A stretch of 64,000 nt of DNA. It comes from Paraburkholderia ribeironis. GTDB lineage: Bacteria > Pseudomonadota > Gammaproteobacteria > Burkholderiales > Burkholderiaceae. The stretch spans positions 107,222 to 171,221 of the forward strand of contig NZ_CYGX02000010.1 of the NCBI RefSeq assembly GCF_900019265.1, given 5' to 3'. Position 1 is the first letter of the stretch; every line of letters begins with the position of its first letter. The position numbers were made by a program, and so were the translations under genes. This document shows, in pieces, positions 57,104 through 64,000 of the stretch. A model generated the notes under the pieces. That model worked only from the letters and a program-made list of their open reading frames with translations, had not been told where the DNA came from and made no database searches.

Positions 57104-57115
57104 TCGAAGGCCACG

Positions 57116-57586
57116 ATGACCAAACGCCTTGCTGGTTCCGCACCCGCCTCGCTCGACGACACCGACCGCGCGCTCCTGGCCGCGCTCGCCGAGGACGCCC
57201 GTCAGCCGGTCAGCGAACTGGCGCGGCTCGTCGGACTGTCGGCGCCGAGCACGGCCGAACGCATCCGCCGGCTCGAAGCGCAAGGCGTGATCGAGCGCTT
57301 CACGGTGCAGATCGAGCCGCGTGCGCTCGGCTTCACGTTGCAGGCAATCGTGCGCGTGAAGCCCTTACCCGGTCAGTTGCATCTCGTGGAGGAGGTGATC
57401 CGGCGCATTCCGGAGTTCGTCGAATGCGACAAGGTGACGGGCGACGATTGCTTCATCTGCCGTCTGTATCTGCATTCGATCGAACAGCTCGACGAGATTC
57501 TGTCGAAAGTCACCGAGCGCGCGGAGACCAGCACGGCGATCGTCAAATCGACGCCGGTCGCGCGCCGCCTGCCGCCGCTCGGTTGA
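57116..57586 (+). CDS. Lrp/AsnC family regulator
   Basis: A 156-residue feast/famine regulator. The helix-turn-helix is PVSELARLVGLSAPSTAERIRRLEAQGVI at about residues 31-59 and the RAM ligand domain follows (TLQAIVRVKPLPGQL ... VTGDDCFICRLYLHSIEQLDEIL). It probably controls the divergent EamA transporter in response to its substrate, a common pairing. No terminator is clear before the convergent hydrolase gene at 57654. Confidence 0.9.
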   Translation: MTKRLAGSAPASLDDTDRALLAALAEDARQPVSELARLVGLSAPSTAERIRRLEAQGVIERFTVQIEPRALGFTLQAIVRVKPLPGQLHLVEEVIRRIPEFVECDKVTGDDCFICRLYLHSIEQLDEILSKVTERAETSTAIVKSTPVARRLPPLG

Positions 57587-57653
57587 ACGACGCGCATGGC
57601 GAGCTCAGGTAGCGCATGAAGGAAGCAGCTCGGGGTTCCCTCTACGCTTCGAA

Positions 57654-58544
57654 CTACTGCTCGAACGCTTCGAAGAAAGACAGCATCTCGGCAAGCAGTT
57701 CGTCCGGTGCCTCTTCGGGAATGTAGTGACCGCAGGACAACGAACGGCCGCTCACGTCGCGCGCCACGTGACGCCATTCGGCGAGCGCGTCGAAGCATTT
57801 TTCGATCACGCCCTTATCACCCCACAACACGCGCACCGGACAGCCGATCCTGTGGCCGCGCTCGATGTCGGCACGGTCATGGTCGAGGTCGATGCTCGCC
57901 GACGCGCGATAGTCTTCGCACATCGCATGCACCGCGCCGGGTTGCGCAAGCGCCGAGCGATACGCATCGAGCGCGGCGGGTTCGAACGGCGCCAGCCCCG
58001 CGTGACGGCTGCCCATCACTGCATCGACGTAAGCGGCGGGGTTTGCGCCGATCAACGTTTCAGGCAGCGGCTCCGGCTGGATCAGGAAAAACCAGTGGAA
58101 ATAGTGCGTCGCGAACGTGCGGTCGGTGGCCTCGTACATCGCGAGCGTCGGTGCGATGTCAAGCAGCATCAGACGCTCGACCGCATCGGCGTGATCGAGC
58201 GCCATCCGGTGCGCGACGCGTGCGCCGCGATCGTGCGCGCACACGAGGAATCGTTCAAAGCCGAAATGGCGCATCACGGCGACCTGATCGGCGGCCATCG
58301 CGCGTTTCGAATACGGCGTGTGCGCCGCGTCGCTCGGCGGCTTGCCGGATGCGCCGTAGCCGCGCAGATCGGTCGCGATCACCGTGAAGTGTTCGGCCAG
58401 TCGCGCGGCGCAGCGCTGCCAGATCAGGTGCGACTGCGGATGGCCATGCAGGAGCAGCAGCGGCGGCCCTGCTCCACCCTTCACTCCGAAAATATCGACA
58501 TCGCCCACGGCGACGCGAAAAAGCGTGAAATTCTCGAAGGCCAT
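57654..58544 (-). CDS. Alpha/beta hydrolase, haloacetate-dehalogenase-like
   Basis: A 296-residue alpha/beta hydrolase. LLLLHGHPQSHLIWQR at about residues 29-44 holds the oxyanion segment. The nucleophile is aspartate 105 in CAHDRGARV rather than serine, with DLRGYGASGKP before it and histidine in SCGHYIPEEAP. An aspartate nucleophile with H-D-R-G is the mark of fluoroacetate dehalogenases and epoxide hydrolases. The halide-stabilising Trp/His/Tyr set cannot be confirmed, so the substrate stays open. It is divergent from the nitronate monooxygenase gene. Confidence 0.85.
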   Translation of the reverse strand: MAFENFTLFRVAVGDVDIFGVKGGAGPPLLLLHGHPQSHLIWQRCAARLAEHFTVIATDLRGYGASGKPPSDAAHTPYSKRAMAADQVAVMRHFGFERFLVCAHDRGARVAHRMALDHADAVERLMLLDIAPTLAMYEATDRTFATHYFHWFFLIQPEPLPETLIGANPAAYVDAVMGSRHAGLAPFEPAALDAYRSALAQPGAVHAMCEDYRASASIDLDHDRADIERGHRIGCPVRVLWGDKGVIEKCFDALAEWRHVARDVSGRSLSCGHYIPEEAPDELLAEMLSFFEAFEQ

Positions 58545-58868
58545 GGCGTTTCACTCTGGTCGTTTATGAGTGAGTGCATTGTAGAAGCCGGAGATGTACG
58601 CGCGGGGTTGGATACCCCACGCAGACATAGAACCTGAACACTCCTTCCAACCGGCTCCAAACGAACCTGCCAGCGCCGGCAGCACGCTTCGCCTATAATC
58701 GAACGATCGTTCTTAAAATTGTCGGGTGGCCTTGGCCGATGCGGGCCGGCATCGTAGCGGCAGCGACAATTGCCCGCTTCGACACGCCGCAAGCCGTGTG
58801 CCGCTAAACTCATCAAACGCCGGGCGCTCAACGCCGCACCGGTCCGCCTAAATCAGGAGACTCGCACC
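58545..58868. other. 324-bp divergent gap
   Basis: Between the dehalogenase-like gene and the nitronate monooxygenase gene. It holds the promoter and operator at 58694. The remainder has no gene or RNA that I recognise. Confidence 0.45.
58694..58712 (+). promoter_or_regulatory. -10 box with overlapping TetR-like palindrome
   Basis: TATAAT at 58694-58699 followed directly by the perfect 12-bp palindrome GAACGATCGTTC at 58701-58712, which would cover the transcription start. AACGATCGTT is a usual TetR-family operator shape. It is about 155 bp before the nitronate monooxygenase ATG. No regulator gene is adjacent. Confidence 0.5.
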
Positions 58869-59828
58869 ATGGCATTGCCCGCCGTCCTGCAGAAACTTGC
58901 GCTGCCTGTCGTCGCTTCACCGATGTTCATCGTCAGCTATCCCGAACTCGTGCTGGCCCAATGCAAGGCCGGTATCGTCGGCTCGTTCCCGGCGCTCAAT
59001 GCGCGCCCGGCGGAGCTGCTCGACGAATGGCTCACGCAGATTCAAGCGCAACTCGCCGAACACAAAGCGACGCACCCCGATGCGATCATCGGACCGATCG
59101 CCGTCAACCAGATCGTCCATCAATCGAATACGCGGCTCGAACATGACGTGCGTGTGTGCGTCGAACACAAGGTGCCGATCTTCATCACGAGCCTGCGCGC
59201 ACCCGCACGCGAAATCATCGACGCCGTGCACAGCTATGGCGGTATCGTGCTGCATGACGTGATCAATCTGCGCCATGCGCAGAAGGCGCTGGAAGCGGGC
59301 GTCGATGGTCTGATCCTGGTGGCGTCGGGGGCCGGCGGCCATGCGGGCACGACCTCGCCGTTCGCACTGGTCGGCGAAGTGCGGCGCATCTTCGACGGCC
59401 CGATCGTACTGTCGGGCTCGATCGCCAACGGCGGCTCGATTCTCGCGGCCCAGGCGATGGGTGCGGACCTCGCGTACATGGGCACGCGCTTCATCGCGAC
59501 CAGGGAAGCGCACGCGGTCGAAAGCTACAAGCAGGCGATCATCAACTCCACGGCGTCGGACATCATCTACACGAACCTGTTTACCGGCGTGCATGGCAAC
59601 TACATCCGCGAAAGCATCGTGAACGCGGGGCTGGACCCGGACGCGCTGCCGGAATCGGACAAGACCAAGATGAACTTCGGCAGCGACAAGGCGAAGGCAT
59701 GGAAAGACATCTGGGGCGCGGGCCAGGGCGTCGGCATGATGGACGACGTGCCGAGCGTCGCCGAGCTGGTGCGGCGTTTGTCGAATGAATACGACGACGC
59801 GAAGGCGCGGCTCGGGATCGCGCGCTGA
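58869..59828 (+). CDS. Nitronate monooxygenase (NPD-like flavoprotein)
   Basis: A 319-residue FMN barrel enzyme of the 2-nitropropane dioxygenase/NMO group. It opens with LPVVASPMFIVSYPELVLAQCKAGIVG at about residues 13-39. The FMN loop is VASGAGGHAGTTSPFALVGEV with the catalytic-region histidine, followed by LSGSIANGGSILAAQAMGADLAYMGTRFI. It oxidises nitronates such as propionate 3-nitronate, though many family members have other substrates. The ATG at 58869 follows CAGGAGACTC. Expression may be set by the operator at 58701. Confidence 0.9.
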   Translation: MALPAVLQKLALPVVASPMFIVSYPELVLAQCKAGIVGSFPALNARPAELLDEWLTQIQAQLAEHKATHPDAIIGPIAVNQIVHQSNTRLEHDVRVCVEHKVPIFITSLRAPAREIIDAVHSYGGIVLHDVINLRHAQKALEAGVDGLILVASGAGGHAGTTSPFALVGEVRRIFDGPIVLSGSIANGGSILAAQAMGADLAYMGTRFIATREAHAVESYKQAIINSTASDIIYTNLFTGVHGNYIRESIVNAGLDPDALPESDKTKMNFGSDKAKAWKDIWGAGQGVGMMDDVPSVAELVRRLSNEYDDAKARLGIAR

Positions 59829-59965
59829 GTTTCACGCTGACTTGGTTGAGTCCGGGCGCGGGCTCGAGATGCCCGCGCAATGCTCGTGGCTGCGGCGCGC
59901 TTCGAATGTTGAGCCGTAGTAGCGCTTGGAGCAGCGCTTGAAGCGCCGCTGCAAAGCAATTGCGC

Positions 59966-60055
59966 GGCTGCAGTGGCTGCAGTGGCTGCAGTGGCTGCAG
60001 TGGCTGCAGTGGCTGCAGTGGCTGCAGTGGCTGCAGTGGCCATAGTGGCCATAGC
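59966..60055. repeat. 9-bp VNTR (GGCTGCAGT)n
   Basis: Eight perfect copies of GGCTGCAGT (59966-60037) followed by GGCCATAGT, GGCCATAGC and a further decayed unit. Each unit contains the palindrome CTGCAG. The array ends about 12 bp from the stop codon of icmF on the other strand and lies outside any gene. Confidence 0.92.
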
Positions 60056-60066
60056 GGCTATCGCAG

Positions 60067-63000
60067 CTACATATTGCGGCGGTACTGCCCGCCCACTTCA
60101 AACAGCGCGTGGGTGATTTGCCCGAGCGAACACACCCGCACCACGTCCATCAACACCGCGAACACGTTGTCATCGTCGATCACCGCGCGCTTCAGACGTT
60201 CGAGCGCCGCGGGCGCTGCATCGCGATGCCGGGTCTGGAAAGCACTCAGCCGTTTCAACTGACTCTGTTTTTCAGACTCGGTGGAGCGGGCCAGCGCAAT
60301 CGGCTGCGGCGCTTCATGCGGATGCGCGCTCAAAAATGTGTTCACGCCGACGATCGGATACGAGCCGTCATGCTTGCGATGCTCGTACAGCATCGACTCG
60401 TCCTGGATGCGCCCGCGCTGATAAGCGGTTTCCATCGCGCCGAGCACGCCGCCACGTTCGGTGAGCCGGTCGAACTCGGCCAGCACGGCCTCTTCCACCA
60501 GATCGGTCAGCTCGTCGATCACGAAGCTGCCCTGATTCGGGTTCTGATTTTTCGCGAGCCCCCACTCACGGTTGATGATCAACTGGATCGCCACCGCACG
60601 GCGCACCGAATCCTCGGTGGGCGTGGTGATTGCTTCGTCGAATGCATTGGTGTGCAGCGAGTTGCAGTTGTCGTAGATCGCGATCAGCGCCTGCAGCGTG
60701 GTGCGGATGTCGTTGAAGTCGATCTCCTGCGCATGCAGGCTGCGGCCCGAGGTCTGCACGTGATACTTGAGTTTCTGGCTGCGTTCGTTCGCGCCGTAGC
60801 GCTCGCGCATCGCGATCGCCCAGATGCGCCGCGCGACCCGGCCCAGCACCGTGTACTCGGGGTCCATGCCGTTCGAAAAGAAGAACGACAGGTTCGGCGC
60901 GAAGTCGTCGATCGACATGCCGCGCGCCAGATAGGCCTCGACATACGTGAAGCCGTTGGCCAGCGTATAGGCAAGTTGTGAAATGGGGTTCGCGCCGGCT
61001 TCGGCGATGTGATAGCCGGAGATCGACACCGAATAGAAATTGCGCACGCCGTGCTCGACGAAGTACGCCTGAATATCGCCCATCACCTTCAGGCTGAATT
61101 CGGTCGAGAAAATGCAGGTGTTCTGGCCTTGGTCTTCCTTCAGGATATCGGCCTGCACGGTGCCGCGCACGTTTTCCAACGCCGTGCGACGCGTCGCGGC
61201 GAGTTCGTCTTCCGTCAGCGCGCGGCCCTGGCTCTGCTCGACGCGCGCAATCTGCTGATCGATTGCGACGTTGAAGAACATCGCAAGGATGGTCGGCGCC
61301 GGGCCGTTGATCGTCATCGACACCGAGGTTTGCGGTGCGCACAGGTCGAAGCCGTCGTACAGCGCTTTCATGTCGTCGAGCGTCGCGACCGACACGCCCG
61401 AATTGCCCACCTTGCCATAGATGTCCGGGCGTTCGTGCGGTTCTTCGCCGTAGAGCGTGACTGAATCGAAGGCGGTCGAAAGACGTTTGGCCGGCATGCC
61501 CTCGGAAAGCAGCTTGAAGCGGCGATTGGTGCGCTGCGGATCGCCTTCGCCCGCGAACATGCGGGTCGGGTCTTCGTTTTCGCGGCGGAACGGGAATACG
61601 CCTGCGGTGAAGGGGAAGTAGCCCGGCAGATTGTCGAGCATCAGCCAGCGCAGAATGTCGCCGTGATCGACGAATTTCGGCAGCGCGACCTTGCGGACTT
61701 CGGAGCCGGAGAGCGTCGTCACGGTAAGCGCGGTGCGGATTTCGCGGTCGCGAATGCGCACGATGTGTTCGTCGCCGGAATAGGCGGCCACGGTGTGTGG
61801 CCACGTGTCGAGCAGATGGCGCTCGCGTTCGCCGAGCGCCGCGTTGCGCTGGGCGATCAGCGCGTCGAGGGCGGCGGTGCCTCGTGAGCGCGCGTTTGGG
61901 TTTGCGTTTGGGCTTTCGCTCACGTTTGTGCCGGTGATTGCACCCGGGTTTGCACTTGCGCTGGTTTCTGCGTTTGCATCTACGCTTGCATGTACGCTTG
62001 CACCCGCGATTGCACTAACTCCCGCATCAGCACCTGAGCCAGCAATCGCATCTGCGTCTGCACCTGCGCTTGTACCTGCGCTTGTACCTGCGCTTGCACT
62101 GACACCTGCATCAGCACCTGGGCCAGCAATCGCATCTGCATCTGCATCTGCATCTGCACCTGCGTTTGCACTGACACCCGCATGAGCACCTTGGCCAGCA
62201 CCCGCACCAGCACCCGCCTCACCCAGCATGCGACGCGCCTCAACCAGTTGCCAACGCTCGCGCGCTATACGCGCCTGCTCGTCGGCCCGTGCGCGGTAAG
62301 CGTGGACCGTCTGCGCAATATCGGCCAGATAGCGCACGCGCGCAGGCGGCACGATCGCGTTGCGGCCGCTCGAAAAGCGCAGGCCATCGGGCGTCGGTAG
62401 ACGGCCACCGCCCGCACGCAAGCCGTGCTCGCACAGCGCGTCGGCGAGGTGCCGATACAGCGCGGTCACGCCGTCGTCGTTGAAGCGCGAGGCGATCGTC
62501 CCGAACACCGGCATCGCGTCAGGTGATCTGGCGAAGTCGGCGCGATTGCGCTGCACCTGCTTCGCGACATCGCGCAATGCATCCGGCGCGCCCTTGCGAT
62601 CGAACTTGTTGATCGCGACGAAGCCCGCAAAGTCGAGCATGTCGATCTTCTCGAGCTGGCTAGCCGCGCCGAACTCCGGCGTCATCACGTACAGCGATTC
62701 GTCGACGAACGGCACGATCGCGGCATCCCCCTGCCCGATGCCGGATGTCTCGACGATGATCAGATCGAAGCCCGCCGCCTTGCACAGCATCAGCGCGTCG
62801 GGCAGCGCGTCGGAGAGTTCTCTCGACGCTTCGCGCGTCGCCATCGAACGCATGTAGACGCGTGCGCCACCGCCCCAGTCGCCGATCGCGTTCATCCGGA
62901 TGCGATCGCCGAGCAGCGCGCCGCCGGACTTGCGCCGCGACGGATCGATCGCGAGCACGGCGATGGTCAACGCGTCGCCGTAGTCGAGCCGGAAGCGGCG

Positions 63001-63870
63001 GATCAGTTCATCGGTGAGCGAAGATTTGCCGGCGCCGCCCGTGCCGGTGATACCGAGCACGGGAATCCTGGCCGCTTTCGCGAGGGCCGTCAGTTTTTCG
63101 CGGCTGGCCGGATCGACGCCGCCTGTTTCGAATGCGCTGATCAGTTGCGCGAGCCGGCGGAACACGAGCGATGCCGGGTCGGGGGTGTTCAAAGTGTGCG
63201 CCACAGTTGCAGTATCGCTATCCGACCCACGGACCGCACGGCCCGCCTCGCTCGATCCACTCGCCGCACCAGACGCGTCGCGCACGCCGCCTGCGTCACC
63301 ATCGACACGCGCGTCCAGGCGCGAATCGAAACGCGGCAGCCGCCGCACCGACAGCTCGGCCACCCACTCGCCGACGGACGTCTGCCCAGCGGACAAAGCC
63401 GCGCTAGCAGCTTGCGCGCAGCGCTCGATCATGTCGTCGATCATTCCTTGCAGACCGAGCCTCTGACCGTCCTGAGGCGAATAGATCTTCTCGACGCCAT
63501 AGCGTTCGAGTTCCACGATTTCTTCCGGGATGATCACCCCGCCACCGCCGCCGAACACCTTGATGCGCTCGCCGCCGCGTGCGCGCAGCAGGTCGACCAG
63601 ATAGCGGAAGTATTCATTGTGGCCGCCCTGGTAGCTGGACACGGCGACGCCGTCGGCGTCCTCGTGCAGTGCGGCGGTGGCGACTTCATCGACGGAGCGG
63701 TTGTGGCCGAGGTGAATCACCTCGACGCCGCTCGCCTGGAGGATGCGCCGCATGATGTTGATCGACGCGTCGTGGCCGTCGAACAACGCGGCGGCGGTGA
63801 CGAAGCGCAGGCGCCGGCCCGCGGGCAGCTTGTGGCTGCCGGCGCGCTGCGGCGTGGACAGATCGGTCAT
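60067..63870 (-). CDS. icmF: Fused isobutyryl-CoA mutase IcmF
   Basis: A 1267-residue fusion of three parts: a B12-binding domain (about 20-155, with axial histidine 33 in [13 protein letters not shown]), a MeaI-type G-protein chaperone (about 235-545, P-loop GTGGAGKSS from 276, base motif NKFD at 421), and the mutase barrel (about 690-1267, with the histidine in [12 protein letters not shown]). It interconverts isobutyryl-CoA and n-butyryl-CoA; relatives also act on pivalyl-CoA. It is longer than typical IcmF (about 1090 residues) because of a linker at 180-230 and a low-complexity insert at 551-665. No signal for a B12 riboswitch is seen upstream. Confidence 0.94.
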   Translation of the reverse strand: MTDLSTPQRAGSHKLPAGRRLRFVTAAALFDGHDASINIMRRILQASGVEVIHLGHNRSVDEVATAALHEDADGVAVSSYQGGHNEYFRYLVDLLRARGGERIKVFGGGGGVIIPEEIVELERYGVEKIYSPQDGQRLGLQGMIDDMIERCAQAASAALSAGQTSVGEWVAELSVRRLPRFDSRLDARVDGDAGGVRDASGAASGSSEAGRAVRGSDSDTATVAHTLNTPDPASLVFRRLAQLISAFETGGVDPASREKLTALAKAARIPVLGITGTGGAGKSSLTDELIRRFRLDYGDALTIAVLAIDPSRRKSGGALLGDRIRMNAIGDWGGGARVYMRSMATREASRELSDALPDALMLCKAAGFDLIIVETSGIGQGDAAIVPFVDESLYVMTPEFGAASQLEKIDMLDFAGFVAINKFDRKGAPDALRDVAKQVQRNRADFARSPDAMPVFGTIASRFNDDGVTALYRHLADALCEHGLRAGGGRLPTPDGLRFSSGRNAIVPPARVRYLADIAQTVHAYRARADEQARIARERWQLVEARRMLGEAGAGAGAGQGAHAGVSANAGADADADADAIAGPGADAGVSASAGTSAGTSAGADADAIAGSGADAGVSAIAGASVHASVDANAETSASANPGAITGTNVSESPNANPNARSRGTAALDALIAQRNAALGERERHLLDTWPHTVAAYSGDEHIVRIRDREIRTALTVTTLSGSEVRKVALPKFVDHGDILRWLMLDNLPGYFPFTAGVFPFRRENEDPTRMFAGEGDPQRTNRRFKLLSEGMPAKRLSTAFDSVTLYGEEPHERPDIYGKVGNSGVSVATLDDMKALYDGFDLCAPQTSVSMTINGPAPTILAMFFNVAIDQQIARVEQSQGRALTEDELAATRRTALENVRGTVQADILKEDQGQNTCIFSTEFSLKVMGDIQAYFVEHGVRNFYSVSISGYHIAEAGANPISQLAYTLANGFTYVEAYLARGMSIDDFAPNLSFFFSNGMDPEYTVLGRVARRIWAIAMRERYGANERSQKLKYHVQTSGRSLHAQEIDFNDIRTTLQALIAIYDNCNSLHTNAFDEAITTPTEDSVRRAVAIQLIINREWGLAKNQNPNQGSFVIDELTDLVEEAVLAEFDRLTERGGVLGAMETAYQRGRIQDESMLYEHRKHDGSYPIVGVNTFLSAHPHEAPQPIALARSTESEKQSQLKRLSAFQTRHRDAAPAALERLKRAVIDDDNVFAVLMDVVRVCSLGQITHALFEVGGQYRRNM
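61876..62220 (-). repeat. Low-complexity repeat region inside icmF
   Basis: It codes about 115 residues of Ala, Gly, Asp and Ser between the G-protein and mutase domains. At DNA level it is built from GCATCT-, GCACCT- and GCTTGT-like hexamers. A longer block coding ADADAIAG(P/S)GADAGVSA occurs twice, about 30 residues apart. The frame is kept throughout. Confidence 0.85.
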
Positions 63871-63977
63871 GTCTCCCCCAGATCGTGGCGCGTATGGGTG
63901 CTGGCAACCAGTATAGCGAAATGGGTGGTGGCGACAGGGCTGGGTCGACGGCGTGGGACGAGGCGGGGCGCGCGGTC

Positions 63978-63997
63978 GGGTGGGTCGGGTGGTCGGG
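63978..63997 (+). other. G-quadruplex-type motif upstream of icmF
   Basis: Four GGG runs with loops of 1, 2 and 5 nt (63978, 63982, 63987, 63995), about 110 bp upstream of the icmF start on its template strand. It reaches the window edge, so the full repeat length is unknown. Confidence 0.5.
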
Positions 63998-64000
63998 TGG

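Noticed and set aside
59966..60055. CRISPR array
   Set aside because: Units are 9 bp and contiguous without spacers; it is a tandem repeat, and no cas gene is present.

Overview
The window is a GC-rich, densely coded stretch of bacterial chromosome. The split cobalamin-dependent methionine synthase (two genes), the fused isobutyryl-CoA mutase IcmF, the PhaM-type granule protein, the bioAFDB cluster and the neighbourhood birA-coaX-rfaE2 all point to a beta-proteobacterium of the Burkholderia sensu lato group. Paraburkholderia is the most likely genus, judged from gene order and protein style only, without a database search. I see no rRNA, tRNA, CRISPR array, prophage or insertion sequence; this reads as core chromosome rather than an island.

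Layout. 0.4-6.4 kb, minus strand: an MCE/Mla-type lipid ABC importer (STAS-permease, ATPase, MlaD protein, PqiC lipoprotein) followed by a VanZ protein, a thioredoxin-like 2Fe-2S ferredoxin and an alpha/beta hydrolase. 6.5-9.1 kb: birA and coaX (plus), a small membrane protein, and rfaE2 (minus). 9.3-15.2 kb, minus: a ferritin-like protein, PhaM, an enoyl-CoA hydratase, an orphan branched-chain-type binding protein and a fumarylacetoacetase-family enzyme that is divergent from an IclR regulator. 16.7-24.1 kb, plus: a DUF3108 protein, an enol-lactonase-like hydrolase, DUF3567, metH1 and metH2, and a small exported protein. 24.2-31.9 kb: DUF1840 (minus), then argS, a SPOR protein, dsbA, an SDR, a BtuF-like protein and an orphan peptide-binding protein. 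32.0-42.2 kb: ilvD and an MBL enzyme (minus), a MerR regulator, aceK, then carbonic anhydrase, thiolase, SDR, acyl-CoA dehydrogenase and YchJ. 42.8-49.2 kb: a dienelactone-hydrolase-like esterase and bioA-bioF-bioD-bioB. 49.3-57.6 kb: an orphan sulfate-binding protein and RBBP9 hydrolase (minus), ghrA with a predicted coupled leader peptide, HMG-CoA lyase, YbaK, DUF1289, a MaoC-like hydratase and an MBL enzyme, then a divergent EamA/Lrp pair. 57.7-63.9 kb: a dehalogenase-like hydrolase (minus), a nitronate monooxygenase (plus) and icmF (minus).

Functionally the window carries cofactor synthesis (biotin, CoA, B12-dependent methionine), acyl-CoA and branched-chain catabolism (thiolase, acyl-CoA dehydrogenase, HMG-CoA lyase, IcmF, a MerR/LiuR-like regulator), acetate/glyoxylate control (AceK, GhrA) and envelope lipid transport. 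Three solute-binding proteins (12.6, 30.3 and 49.3 kb) have no permease genes beside them.

No complete new system stands out. The observations most worth following are: three palindromic repeats with compensating arm changes just before the HMG-CoA lyase gene; a 30-codon ORF with a strong Shine-Dalgarno sequence that overlaps the ghrA start as ATGA; a roughly 115-residue Ala/Gly/Asp low-complexity insert in the IcmF linker together with a 9-bp VNTR directly behind the same gene; a 10-bp-phased repeat array in the FAH/IclR divergent promoter; and a palindromic operator-like site over the nitronate monooxygenase promoter with no regulator gene next to it.
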